From contig NZ_BJYD01000021.1 in NCBI RefSeq assembly GCF_007991335.1, positions 1 to 64,000 of the forward strand: a stretch of DNA of 64,000 nucleotides, given 5' to 3'. Origin of the DNA: Halobacillus faecis. GTDB lineage: Bacteria; Bacillota; Bacilli; Bacillales; Halobacillaceae. Below, piece after piece: positions 18,059-25,898 of the stretch. Below the pieces are notes generated by a model, which saw only the letters and a list, made by a program, of their open reading frames with translations, did not search any database and was not told the origin of the DNA. Both the position numbers and the translations under genes were made by a program. Position 1 is the first letter of the stretch; every line of letters starts with the position of its first letter.

Positions 18059-19654
18059 ATGATTTTGGATAACGTTCGAATCTATCAACCCGATCCAACT
18101 TATAAGAATGAACAGACTTATGCGGTTAAAGTAGAAGGAGAGAAGATCGAGGCCATCTATGAATCGCCTTATGAAGGAGAGGAAGATGTCATAGACGGGA
18201 GAGGACGAGTCCTTTGTCCTTCCTTCAACGATAGCCATATGCACCTGCTCCGTTACGGGCTGTTAAAGAAGGAATTAGACCTTACCCAAGTAACGAGCTG
18301 GGAAGAAATGAAAGCTGTGATCGAAAACCATTACGATGAACTTCAACAATACGACTGGATTTTTGGAAAAGGGTTCAACGATGGAAACTTTGATGATATC
18401 GATCACCTTTTAACCGCAGAAGATTTAAATGAAATTCAAGTGAATGCGTATATGTACTTCATGCATCAGGATGGTCATGAATGTGTCATTAGTGAACAGG
18501 CGATGGAACTGCTGAAAGAAGAAGAGGATTTCAAGAAAGAACCGGATGAATTTAAAGAAAAAGATGAACACGGCAACTGGAATGGCCGTTTTAAAGATAC
18601 AGCGGTTCATTATATTAAGCATCATTTTTGGGGACGTTCTGCAGAGGATGCAAAAGAAGCATTAAAGAAAGCGATGCCCCACCTTAGTCAACACGGCCTA
18701 ACCTCGGTGCATACGGATGATATTAACTTCATCGGCTCTTATGAACGGTTGTGGCAGGCATACACAGAACTAGAACAAGAAGAAGCATTACCGATCGATG
18801 TACAACTACATCATTATGTATTCAATATTGAGGACATGAAATCCTATTGTAAGGAAAACCGGCTCCGTACAGGTCAAGGAACACCTAAAGTAAGAGTGGG
18901 ATCTTTCAAGATTTTCCTGGACGGTACCCAGCGACTTTATACGGCAGCCATGAGGAACCCTTATCCTGTAGAACCAAGTGCAGACGGCCGTTTGATTTAC
19001 ACCCAAGAACAGCTGGATGAAATGGTCAAATATGCAAGTGACAATGATATGCAGGTCGCTATGCATGCGATCGGCGATCGAGCTGTCGAACAGGCAATTA
19101 CTGCTCTTGAGAAATCCAAGGAGGCTACGAAACGTTTGCGTCATCGGATTATCCATGCTCAGACATTAGCTCCCGATTTAATTGCCAGGTTAAGAGAGCT
19201 GAAGCCTTACATTGAAACACAGCCGTCCTTCCTTCTTGATGAGTGGAGTGAAAAAGGGAAATGGACACCTGAGAGTCTTCTTCCATACTGTGATGCCTAT
19301 CAAAGCCTTTTGAAAGAGCACATTCCCTTGACGTTAAGTTCTGATCTTCCTATTGGTGCACTGAATCCTTTCACAACCATATTTACGGCTGTCAATCGCA
19401 CAGACCTCAATGGGAACCCTGAAGGCGGCTGGATGCCGCAGGAAAAATTAAGCATCAAGGATTCCTTTCTTGGTTTTACAAAAACTCCAGCGGAACTTGA
19501 ATACAGGGAAGAAGAAAAGGGTAAAATAGAACCTGGTTATCAAGCCGATTTTCTAATCCTGGACAAACACCCCGAGGAAATAAAAACTGAAAAGCTGAAG
19601 GATATTAAAGTATTGGAAACTTGGCATAGAGGAAAGTGCGTCTATCGGAAGTGA
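18059..19654 (+). CDS. Metal-dependent amidohydrolase (YtcJ-like)
   Basis: A 531-residue member of the amidohydrolase superfamily, Amidohydro_3 type. Metal-site motifs are DSHMHLLRYG near residue 59, SVHTDD near 220, MHAIGDRAVEQA near 340, IIHAQTLAP near 363 and SSDLPIGALNPF near 427. The terminal PGYQADFLILDKHPEE is the usual second beta domain. The substrate cannot be read from the sequence; relatives deacylate or deamidate varied compounds. It stands alone between two small genes. Confidence 0.85.
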   Translation: MILDNVRIYQPDPTYKNEQTYAVKVEGEKIEAIYESPYEGEEDVIDGRGRVLCPSFNDSHMHLLRYGLLKKELDLTQVTSWEEMKAVIENHYDELQQYDWIFGKGFNDGNFDDIDHLLTAEDLNEIQVNAYMYFMHQDGHECVISEQAMELLKEEEDFKKEPDEFKEKDEHGNWNGRFKDTAVHYIKHHFWGRSAEDAKEALKKAMPHLSQHGLTSVHTDDINFIGSYERLWQAYTELEQEEALPIDVQLHHYVFNIEDMKSYCKENRLRTGQGTPKVRVGSFKIFLDGTQRLYTAAMRNPYPVEPSADGRLIYTQEQLDEMVKYASDNDMQVAMHAIGDRAVEQAITALEKSKEATKRLRHRIIHAQTLAPDLIARLRELKPYIETQPSFLLDEWSEKGKWTPESLLPYCDAYQSLLKEHIPLTLSSDLPIGALNPFTTIFTAVNRTDLNGNPEGGWMPQEKLSIKDSFLGFTKTPAELEYREEEKGKIEPGYQADFLILDKHPEEIKTEKLKDIKVLETWHRGKCVYRK

Positions 19655-19736
19655 TGTCTTCTGCAACTTTCCTTGTAAACACTCGTTCCATCAGCCATAA
19701 TGGACATAAGTGATGGAAAGGGGAGGATGGGTAGCA

Positions 19737-20285
19737 ATGGAGAAATTATTTTTAGTGCGTCACAGTGAAACAGAAGGTCAGCATGAAGATTCCCCGCTAA
19801 CAAAGACGGGCATCAGGCAGGCTCAAATGCTCGCGACTTTTTTAGAGAAATATGGTCACAGCATTGACCGCATCATATCTAGCCCTTATTTACGGGCGAT
19901 TGAAACGATTAAGCCTTTTGCCAGAAAAAACAATGTGACCATCGAAATGGATGATCGTTTAGAGGAGCGTGTCCTCAGCCGTGAACCATTGGATGACTGG
20001 GAAGAAGTCCTTCATGATACGTTCGTCGACCCAGAGTTGAAACTTACCGGAGGAGAATCTTCCACTGAAGCAAAAAAACGTGTCCTTTCTCTGATTGACC
20101 AACTTGAAAATGAGGATTGTGGAAACGTTCTCCTTGTTACTCACGGGAACCTGCTCGCCTTATTGCTACAAAAATATAACCGTGAAATCGGTTTTTATGA
20201 ATGGAAGCGTCTCTCCCGTCCAGATGTTTTTCTTGTACAAAAGCAAGGGGGAGAATATACAGTAGAACGCATTTGGGAAGACTAA
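19737..20285 (+). CDS. Histidine phosphatase family protein
   Basis: A 182-residue phosphoglycerate-mutase-like phosphatase. The phosphoacceptor His is in FLVRHSETEGQ, the second Arg in ISSPYLRAIET, and the second His in LLVTHGNLLA. The substrate is unknown; such proteins act on sugars, nucleotides or other phosphoesters. I choose ATG 19737 because GGGGAGGA lies nine bases before it; the ATG at 19710 lacks a site. Confidence 0.87.
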   Translation: MEKLFLVRHSETEGQHEDSPLTKTGIRQAQMLATFLEKYGHSIDRIISSPYLRAIETIKPFARKNNVTIEMDDRLEERVLSREPLDDWEEVLHDTFVDPELKLTGGESSTEAKKRVLSLIDQLENEDCGNVLLVTHGNLLALLLQKYNREIGFYEWKRLSRPDVFLVQKQGGEYTVERIWED

Positions 20286-20345
20286 GATCCTACTTCCTAT
20301 TTCTTTTTTCAGTTTGATGCGAAAATGGTCGAACAACTACAGGAA

Positions 20346-20374
20346 TTGCGAATTTTTATCAAAATCGTTATAGT
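20346..20374 (+). promoter_or_regulatory. SigA-type promoter of the ferredoxin gene
   Basis: TTGCGA (20346-20351), a 17-nt spacer and TATAGT (20369-20374) lie about 85 bp before the ATG. Confidence 0.7.
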
Positions 20375-20457
20375 ATATTGTGGTGTTTATCTTAGCCATT
20401 ATGGGTGAATAGTATTTTATAAGCACACGAAATTTTATAAAAGGAGGAGAAATAGAT

Positions 20458-20697
20458 ATGGCATTTGTAATCACATCCCCTTGTAAAGATGAGAAAGCTG
20501 GAGAATGCGTGGATGTGTGCCCAGTTGATTGTATCGAAGAAGGGAAAGATATGTTCTATATCGACCCTGCGATTTGCATAGATTGTGGTGCGTGTGAAGC
20601 GGTATGTCCAGTTGAAGCGATTTATATCGAGGACGAGGTACCAGAAGAAGAAACTCCATACATCGAGATTAACCGTAAGTTCTTTGAAGAACAATAA
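20458..20697 (+). CDS. 7Fe-type ferredoxin
   Basis: A 79-residue small electron carrier. Cysteines fall at 9, 17, 21 and 25 and at 40, 43, 46 and 50. The first block lacks the usual CxxCxxC; C-x7-C-x3-C is the layout of the 3Fe-4S site in Azotobacter-type and Bacillus schlegelii 7Fe ferredoxins, while CIDCGACEAVCP forms the 4Fe-4S site. The tail (PEEETPYIEINRKFF) also matches that group. The electron partner is not shown by the context. AGGAGG precedes the ATG; promoter and terminator make it a single-gene unit. Confidence 0.93.
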   Translation: MAFVITSPCKDEKAGECVDVCPVDCIEEGKDMFYIDPAICIDCGACEAVCPVEAIYIEDEVPEEETPYIEINRKFFEEQ

Positions 20698-20708
20698 GTA
20701 TCATAACC

Positions 20709-20741
20709 AGACCGTCTCTTATCTAAAGAGACGGTCTTTTT
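20709..20741 (+). terminator. Terminator after ferredoxin
   Basis: AGACCGTCTCTT and AAGAGACGGTCT form a 12-bp stem with a five-base loop, followed by TTTTT. Confidence 0.93.
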
Positions 20742-20794
20742 CATCCCCTATTTTCCCCTTTCTTCCACTATAGCTCCCAACTGTGGAAGACCCA

Positions 20795-20842
20795 GTTTCG
20801 AGAACCCCTCCTAGTCACATTCACTCCAAATACGTCTCGAAG
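20795..20842 (+). repeat. Intergenic repeat family, copy C
   Basis: GTTTCGAGA (20795-20803) faces TCTCGAAG (20835-20842), the same outer arms as copy B at 5349-5421, but the middle is shorter. It lies between the ferredoxin and the dehydrogenase genes. Confidence 0.45.
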
Positions 20843-20973
20843 TTAAGTATTTTAGATCCTTCTATCAAGCTGAATTAGTAAGCAGATTTTTGTTTCGGTT
20901 GGTTAATGCGTGAATAAATTTTCATTAGGCAGGGTAGATAGAAAAGGAATGATTACAAGGGAGGACACAAAAC

Positions 20974-21714
20974 ATGACAAAACTTAAAAATCAGACAGCG
21001 ATCATAACAGGGGCAAGTAGTGGGATCGGTAAAGCGATTGCCCATCACTTAGCAAATGAAGGTGCGAATGTCGTACTCGCAGCTAGACGAGCAGAGAAGT
21101 TGAATGAACTGGCAGAAGAAATTACTGAACAATACAACGTAGAAGCGAAAGTGGTAGAAACAGATGTGACCAAAAGAGAGGATGTCGAGAGACTAGTTTC
21201 TGAAACGAAATCAGCGTTCAATACTGTGGACGTTTTCATTAATAATGCAGGGGTCATGTTACTCTCCTTCTTAAAGAATGACCACGTAGATGAATGGGAG
21301 CAGATGGTTGATGTCAATATTAAAGGAGTTTTGTACGGGATCCATGCAAGCTTACCCTCAATGATTGAACAGGAGTCCGGTCATATTGTCAATGTTTCAT
21401 CTGTTGCAGGACATGAAGTCTTTCCATCCAGTACTGTTTACAGCGCGACAAAATATGCTGTGAAAGCTCTCTCGATGGGTATGGAGAAAGAACTTTCTAA
21501 ATCTGGGGTGCGGGTGACGAACGTTTCACCTGGTGCTGTAGATACAGAACTTACCGACCATATTACCGATGGAGATGTCATTGAAATGTTCAAGAACCGT
21601 AGTATGGATCCGCTTGAAGCTGATGACATTGCACGTGCGGTCTCTTATGCTGTGACCCAGCCCTCTTATGTGAATGTAAATGAAGTCATCGTCCGTCCGA
21701 TGCACCAAAAATAA
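20974..21714 (+). CDS. Short-chain dehydrogenase/reductase
   Basis: A 246-residue classical SDR oxidoreductase. The cofactor loop TGASSGIG is at about residues 12-19, NNAG near 90, the catalytic Ser in VSSVAGHE near 141, and the YSATK pair (Tyr and Lys) near 154-158. The Arg-Arg after the second strand (AARRAEK) favours NADP(H). The substrate is unknown. GGGAGG precedes the ATG. It faces acyP across a shared terminator. Confidence 0.92.
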   Translation: MTKLKNQTAIITGASSGIGKAIAHHLANEGANVVLAARRAEKLNELAEEITEQYNVEAKVVETDVTKREDVERLVSETKSAFNTVDVFINNAGVMLLSFLKNDHVDEWEQMVDVNIKGVLYGIHASLPSMIEQESGHIVNVSSVAGHEVFPSSTVYSATKYAVKALSMGMEKELSKSGVRVTNVSPGAVDTELTDHITDGDVIEMFKNRSMDPLEADDIARAVSYAVTQPSYVNVNEVIVRPMHQK

Positions 21715-21723
21715 AGGAAAAAA

Positions 21724-21749
21724 GATGACCGCAGGGGTGCGGTCATCTT
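21724..21749. terminator. Shared terminator of the SDR gene and acyP
   Basis: AGATGACCGCA and TGCGGTCATCT flank a GGGG loop. The stem separates two convergent genes. A-rich bases on the left would serve as the T run for acyP on the - strand. Confidence 0.75.
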
Positions 21750-22024
21750 CATTGTACGACTTTGAATTTTTTATAATTGTTCATTTCACTCTTATTTTTA
21801 ACGTCAAGAGCTTCAACTTTACTAAATGGTGTCGGCCCCTCGTCGATTTTTTTAATGAATTCCTGCAACTTTCCATGCTCACCTTCCGCTTCGATTAGAA
21901 CGGTACCATCGGGCTGGTTTTTGACCCATCCTGAAACACCGATTTGTTCAGCGATTTGTTTAGTAGCAGCACGGAATCCGACCCCTTGAACACGGCCATG
22001 AACAGTTATTTGATTATTTTCCAT
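21749..22024 (-). CDS. acyP: Acylphosphatase
   Basis: A 91-residue enzyme that hydrolyses acyl phosphates such as 1,3-bisphosphoglycerate. The signature GRVQGVGFRAAT, with the phosphate-binding Arg near 18, and the catalytic Asn in GWVKNQPDGTV near 36 are present. The length is normal. It is one of few - strand genes in the left half of the window. AGGAGGTGGA precedes the ATG. Confidence 0.95.
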   Translation of the reverse strand: MENNQITVHGRVQGVGFRAATKQIAEQIGVSGWVKNQPDGTVLIEAEGEHGKLQEFIKKIDEGPTPFSKVEALDVKNKSEMNNYKKFKVVQ

Positions 22025-22098
22025 TCTTCCACCTCCTCATCTATCCTCTTGTTTCCCCATAAATAGAATTCGGCAAACCTTAAAAGGAGTGAACTTAT

Positions 22099-23073
22099 AT
22101 GAGAGAGATTGACATAACAAAAGTTGAAGGTTTCCTTTTTGGTCAGAAAGAAAGTGAAGATCATCACACAGGGTGTACAGTCATCCTAAGTCAAGATGGC
22201 GCAACGGCAGGCGTGGATGTCCGTGGTGGAGCGCCTGGTACAAGAGAGACCGATGCGTTAAAATCCGAAAATCTTGTGCAGCACATTCATGGGCTGTTTT
22301 TATCTGGAGGTAGTGCTTTTGGACTGGAAGTCGGGTCAGGAGTGATGCGATATTTGGAAGAGAAAGGAATCGGATTTGATGCAGGGGTGACCCGTGTACC
22401 GATCGTCCCCGGGGCAATCTTATTTGATTTGAGGGAAAATGACCGAGGGATGCGCCCGGATGCTGCCATGGGGTATGAAGCTGCCTCTTACGCTTTCCAA
22501 AACTCCCACTTGAAACAAGGCAATTATGGCGCTGGTGCAGGCGCGACTATCGGAAAAGGGAAAGGACCGTCTTTCAGCATGAAAGGCGGATTGGGGCACT
22601 ATGCCATCCAGGTCGGAGACGTGAAAGTCGGAGCTGTTGTCGCGGTTAATTGTTTTGGGGACGTCATTGAACCTGAGACTGGCCGGATTATCGCTGGTCT
22701 CCAGAGGAATGGAAAGTTTTTAAATAGTGAAGACGTGATGATGAGTGAAATCATGGAAGGTCACACCAATCGCTTTCGTGGAAATACGACCATCGGGGCT
22801 GTCGTTACGAATGCGAGTGTGGATAAACCAGCAGCAAACAAACTGGCGGCCATGTCGCATGCGGGACTCTCTCGTACCATCCGTCCCTCCCATACATTCG
22901 TTGATGGCGATACGATATTTTTTATGGGATCAGGAAAAATCTCTTGTGACTACAACAGTCTCGGAGTCATGGCTGTGAAAGCAGTGGAAAGAGCAGTCCA
23001 AAATGCAGTGACTCATGCACAATCAACAAACAGTTTTTTATCAGCTAACGATATTCAGCGGGAGGAACACTGA
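22099..23073 (+). CDS. P1/S58 family peptidase (DmpA/NylC-like)
   Basis: A 324-residue N-terminal-nucleophile hydrolase of the S58 family. The precursor is expected to cut itself before Thr230 in RGNTTIGAVV, as the nylon hydrolase NylC does between Asn and Thr. Other family text is GVDVRGGAPGTRETD and LSGGSAFGLE. DmpA releases N-terminal residues and NylC cleaves cyclic amide oligomers; this one's substrate is not known. AAAGGAGTG precedes the ATG. The gene runs into ykqA with one base between stop and start. Confidence 0.9.
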   Translation: MREIDITKVEGFLFGQKESEDHHTGCTVILSQDGATAGVDVRGGAPGTRETDALKSENLVQHIHGLFLSGGSAFGLEVGSGVMRYLEEKGIGFDAGVTRVPIVPGAILFDLRENDRGMRPDAAMGYEAASYAFQNSHLKQGNYGAGAGATIGKGKGPSFSMKGGLGHYAIQVGDVKVGAVVAVNCFGDVIEPETGRIIAGLQRNGKFLNSEDVMMSEIMEGHTNRFRGNTTIGAVVTNASVDKPAANKLAAMSHAGLSRTIRPSHTFVDGDTIFFMGSGKISCDYNSLGVMAVKAVERAVQNAVTHAQSTNSFLSANDIQREEH

Positions 23074-23074
23074 A

Positions 23075-23956
23075 ATGAAGGTATTTGTTTACGGTTCTCT
23101 CTGCAAGGACCTTGAGAATCATCATTATATGAAAAAAGCGACATGCCTGTCTGAACAGTCTTTTGTGAAAGGGAGGTTATATAGTGGCCACTCTTATTAC
23201 CCCCTCCTTATGAAGGATGAACAGGATGTCACCTATGGAGAACTGTATGACATTCCATCGTCTTTATTAATGGAGTTGGATGAATTAGAAGGCTATTCTG
23301 AAGAAACAGAAGAACCTTATTTCGTGCGACAGGTATGTGAAGTTTTCACCCCTCATGGAGTGACGGAGGCCTTTGTCTACTATTGGCCGCGAAAAGCCCA
23401 AGGTGTAATGGTTCACAATAACGATTGGAAAGTCCATCGATATATCCAAAATGAGCGTCTCCATTATTTTGCCTATGGGTCATGTATGGATAATTCCAGA
23501 TTGTGTGCCCATGAAGTAGACCACCTATTTACTACAATTAAAGGGGTGGGGAAGCTCAGCGATTACAGGCTCACTTTTTCTACTCATTTTAAAGACGGTT
23601 CGAGAGCCGATATCACTGAAAACTTTGGGTCTTATGTAGAGGGGGTTGTCTATGAAGTCGGAAAAGAGGCTCGCGAGTATTTATACTTAAGGGAGGGGGT
23701 GGAAGCAAAAGTCTATCGTCCAACGATCATACATGTGACTGGAGACGACGGGATTCCTTTCCAGGCTCTTTCGTTCACTGTCATTGAAAAGAAAGCTGAA
23801 ATTGCACCTCCTTTTCATTACGCAGAAGAAATTCACCGCGGAGGATCGAAATACCTCTCTGAAAGTTATATGAAATCCATAGAACATAAGTTTTTGGAAG
23901 AATGGAAGATACCCGAGTTTAGAGCATATTTAGAGAGAAAGGGATGGAAGAAATGA
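23075..23956 (+). CDS. ykqA: Double gamma-glutamylcyclotransferase-like protein (YkqA-like)
   Basis: A 293-residue protein with two AIG2/GGCT-like domains. The first starts KVFVYGSLCKD and the second, near residue 130, HYFAYGSCMDNSR. Each YGS loop is the substrate-binding signature. The family releases 5-oxoproline from gamma-glutamyl compounds; whether both halves are active is unclear. B. subtilis YkqA has the same double form. The start is ATG 23075 with GGGAGGAA upstream. It overlaps the next gene (ATGA), forming a coupled unit of at least three genes. Confidence 0.87.
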   Translation: MKVFVYGSLCKDLENHHYMKKATCLSEQSFVKGRLYSGHSYYPLLMKDEQDVTYGELYDIPSSLLMELDELEGYSEETEEPYFVRQVCEVFTPHGVTEAFVYYWPRKAQGVMVHNNDWKVHRYIQNERLHYFAYGSCMDNSRLCAHEVDHLFTTIKGVGKLSDYRLTFSTHFKDGSRADITENFGSYVEGVVYEVGKEAREYLYLREGVEAKVYRPTIIHVTGDDGIPFQALSFTVIEKKAEIAPPFHYAEEIHRGGSKYLSESYMKSIEHKFLEEWKIPEFRAYLERKGWKK

Positions 23957-24777
23957 CAGCAGTCAAGTGGTCCAGTTATATAGCCAGAGATTTTACTCGT
24001 TTGCAATATGCGGTGCTTAAGGAAAGAGCATCAGCGAAAGAAGCCATTATTATCATACATGGTATTACAGCTGAATTTCATCATCATGAAGGATTTGCAG
24101 ATGAATGTACACGTGATGCGGATATTTATTTTCCAGTGTTGAGAGGGTATGATCAGAGCCTTAAGAGAGGTGACATTGACTATATCGGGCAATATGATGA
24201 TGATCTGTTTGATTTCCTCCATTTTATTGAAAAGAAAGGGTATGAAAAAGTGACGCTGGTCGGTCACTCGATGGGGTGTGCCAATTTATTGAGACTCATT
24301 CAAAAAAACAAGACGGCTGCCAGTGAGTATCTTTTCATCGCTCCCTTTTTTCACCCTACTCTTCCTGTCTACCATGAGGATGCAACCGAACAATCCTCAG
24401 ACCGAACCGATGTGGATTATACGGTTTTTGACAAAAGAGTCATGCTTCTCATGACTTTATATAAGATGAATATCCATCGATTCAATAATCGGACAGTTGC
24501 GGAAATTCCAGATGAATTTAATAAAAGTGAAAAACTAACCTTGAGTTTTCGTCTTCTAGCTTCAAGGTTTCTCGAAAAAATCCCTCCAGAATTGCTGAAT
24601 GATGTAAAGGATCGAATATCCATCTATGTTGGGAGTAAGGATGAAGTTTTATTACATGAAGAGTTCAAACGTTATGCCAAAGAGCAATGGAATGTTCCGG
24701 TCTGCATCATTCAGGGAACAGATCACAACCATATCCTTCATCATCCTCAGCTACATAAGGAATGGGCGGAAAAATGA
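23953..24777 (+). CDS. Alpha/beta hydrolase
   Basis: A 274-residue serine hydrolase. HGITAEFHH is the oxyanion region, GHSMGCAN the nucleophile elbow (Ser near 108), YVGSKDEVLL the acid, and DHNHILHH the catalytic His. The substrate is unknown. The start is ATG 23953, which overlaps the ykqA stop as ATGA; ATG 23944 in the same frame is an alternative. Its own stop overlaps the next start in the same way. Confidence 0.85.
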   Translation: MTAVKWSSYIARDFTRLQYAVLKERASAKEAIIIIHGITAEFHHHEGFADECTRDADIYFPVLRGYDQSLKRGDIDYIGQYDDDLFDFLHFIEKKGYEKVTLVGHSMGCANLLRLIQKNKTAASEYLFIAPFFHPTLPVYHEDATEQSSDRTDVDYTVFDKRVMLLMTLYKMNIHRFNNRTVAEIPDEFNKSEKLTLSFRLLASRFLEKIPPELLNDVKDRISIYVGSKDEVLLHEEFKRYAKEQWNVPVCIIQGTDHNHILHHPQLHKEWAEK

Positions 24778-25823
24778 AACCTTTCTACTCTCAATTGATG
24801 GCTTTTCAAGGACGTCATGATGATTTCGGGTACGAACAAGGAGAACGTTTAAGACATACGCTTTTATATAAACATCATGAACAAAGACGGAAACGATCCA
24901 GGCTTCGATATGATGTGGATGTTCAAGTTGTAAAAGAACAAATGGATCTTTATTGCAAAGGTCTCTTCGATGAGCTTAGAGGCCTTGCTGAAGGGTTACA
25001 ATGGTCGATGGATGAAGTCATTCATGAATACAGCGGCTATCAACAGGACTGGGAAGGTTCAGGCTGCTCTATTTTGACGGGAAACGGATACTTTGCAAGA
25101 AATTACGATTATTATCCGAAAACGTATGAGGGGCGTTTGATTTTGTTTCAGCCCAAGGATGGGTATGCAAGCATCGGACCCTCTCAACGCATCATCGGAC
25201 GTACAGACGGCATGAACGAACATGGGCTTTGTATCGGGTATAATTTCGTAAACAGAATTCATCCGGAAGACGGCTTCATTTGTTGCCTGCTGACAAGGAT
25301 GGTCTTAGAAACATGCAAGACGACCAGCGAAGCGGTTCTTCTATTGAAAAAACTCCCTCATAGACATTCCTTTAACTATGTCGTATTTGATCTTGAAGGC
25401 ACATCAAAGGTCATTGAAGGCTCTCCGCGCGGGGTTTTTGTAAAAGAGGGGATCGCTTGTACCAATCACTTCACAGAAATTCCCGAGGAAAACCGCAGGC
25501 ATTTGTCGGATTCACAAGAAAGATTAGATGACCTGAAAAGTCACCAGGCTTATATACTTGATGAATTAGAAGCTTTTCATTTATTGAATGATTCCTATGG
25601 ACCGATTTTTTCTCATGGGTATAAACAATGGACGGGTACGATCCATACAGCGTGCTATAGTCCTGAGCGATTAACTCTCCATTTCGGACTGGGTGGAGAT
25701 ACGGAACCATGTGCCATTTCTTTTCGTGATTGGTTGAATGAAAAAGCCACTCTTCCAAATAAAATTTATGGAGAATTGGACACGGATGTAGACATTCCTT
25801 ATATGGATCCCCCTTCGTTTTAA
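24774..25823 (+). CDS. C45-type Ntn hydrolase (acyl-CoA:6-APA acyltransferase-like)
   Basis: A 349-residue protein of the choloylglycine/penicillin acyltransferase branch of N-terminal nucleophile hydrolases. The likely nucleophile is Cys98 in GSGCSILTG, after a propeptide of 97 residues that autocleavage would remove. Supporting text is FARNYDYYPKTYEG (with the Arg-Asn-Tyr-Asp site), DGMNEHGLCIGYN and CTNHFTE. Members hydrolyse or transfer N-acyl groups; the substrate is unknown. The start is ATG 24774, overlapping the hydrolase stop (ATGA). The unit ykqA, hydrolase and this gene suggests breakdown of an amide or peptide-like compound. Confidence 0.87.
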   Translation: MKPFYSQLMAFQGRHDDFGYEQGERLRHTLLYKHHEQRRKRSRLRYDVDVQVVKEQMDLYCKGLFDELRGLAEGLQWSMDEVIHEYSGYQQDWEGSGCSILTGNGYFARNYDYYPKTYEGRLILFQPKDGYASIGPSQRIIGRTDGMNEHGLCIGYNFVNRIHPEDGFICCLLTRMVLETCKTTSEAVLLLKKLPHRHSFNYVVFDLEGTSKVIEGSPRGVFVKEGIACTNHFTEIPEENRRHLSDSQERLDDLKSHQAYILDELEAFHLLNDSYGPIFSHGYKQWTGTIHTACYSPERLTLHFGLGGDTEPCAISFRDWLNEKATLPNKIYGELDTDVDIPYMDPPSF

Positions 25824-25898
25824 ATAACTTCCCCTTGAGGAATCACAGCTCTTATGAGTAGAATGAGGGAGGACATTGTACGGCAAAGGAGACGAGAC

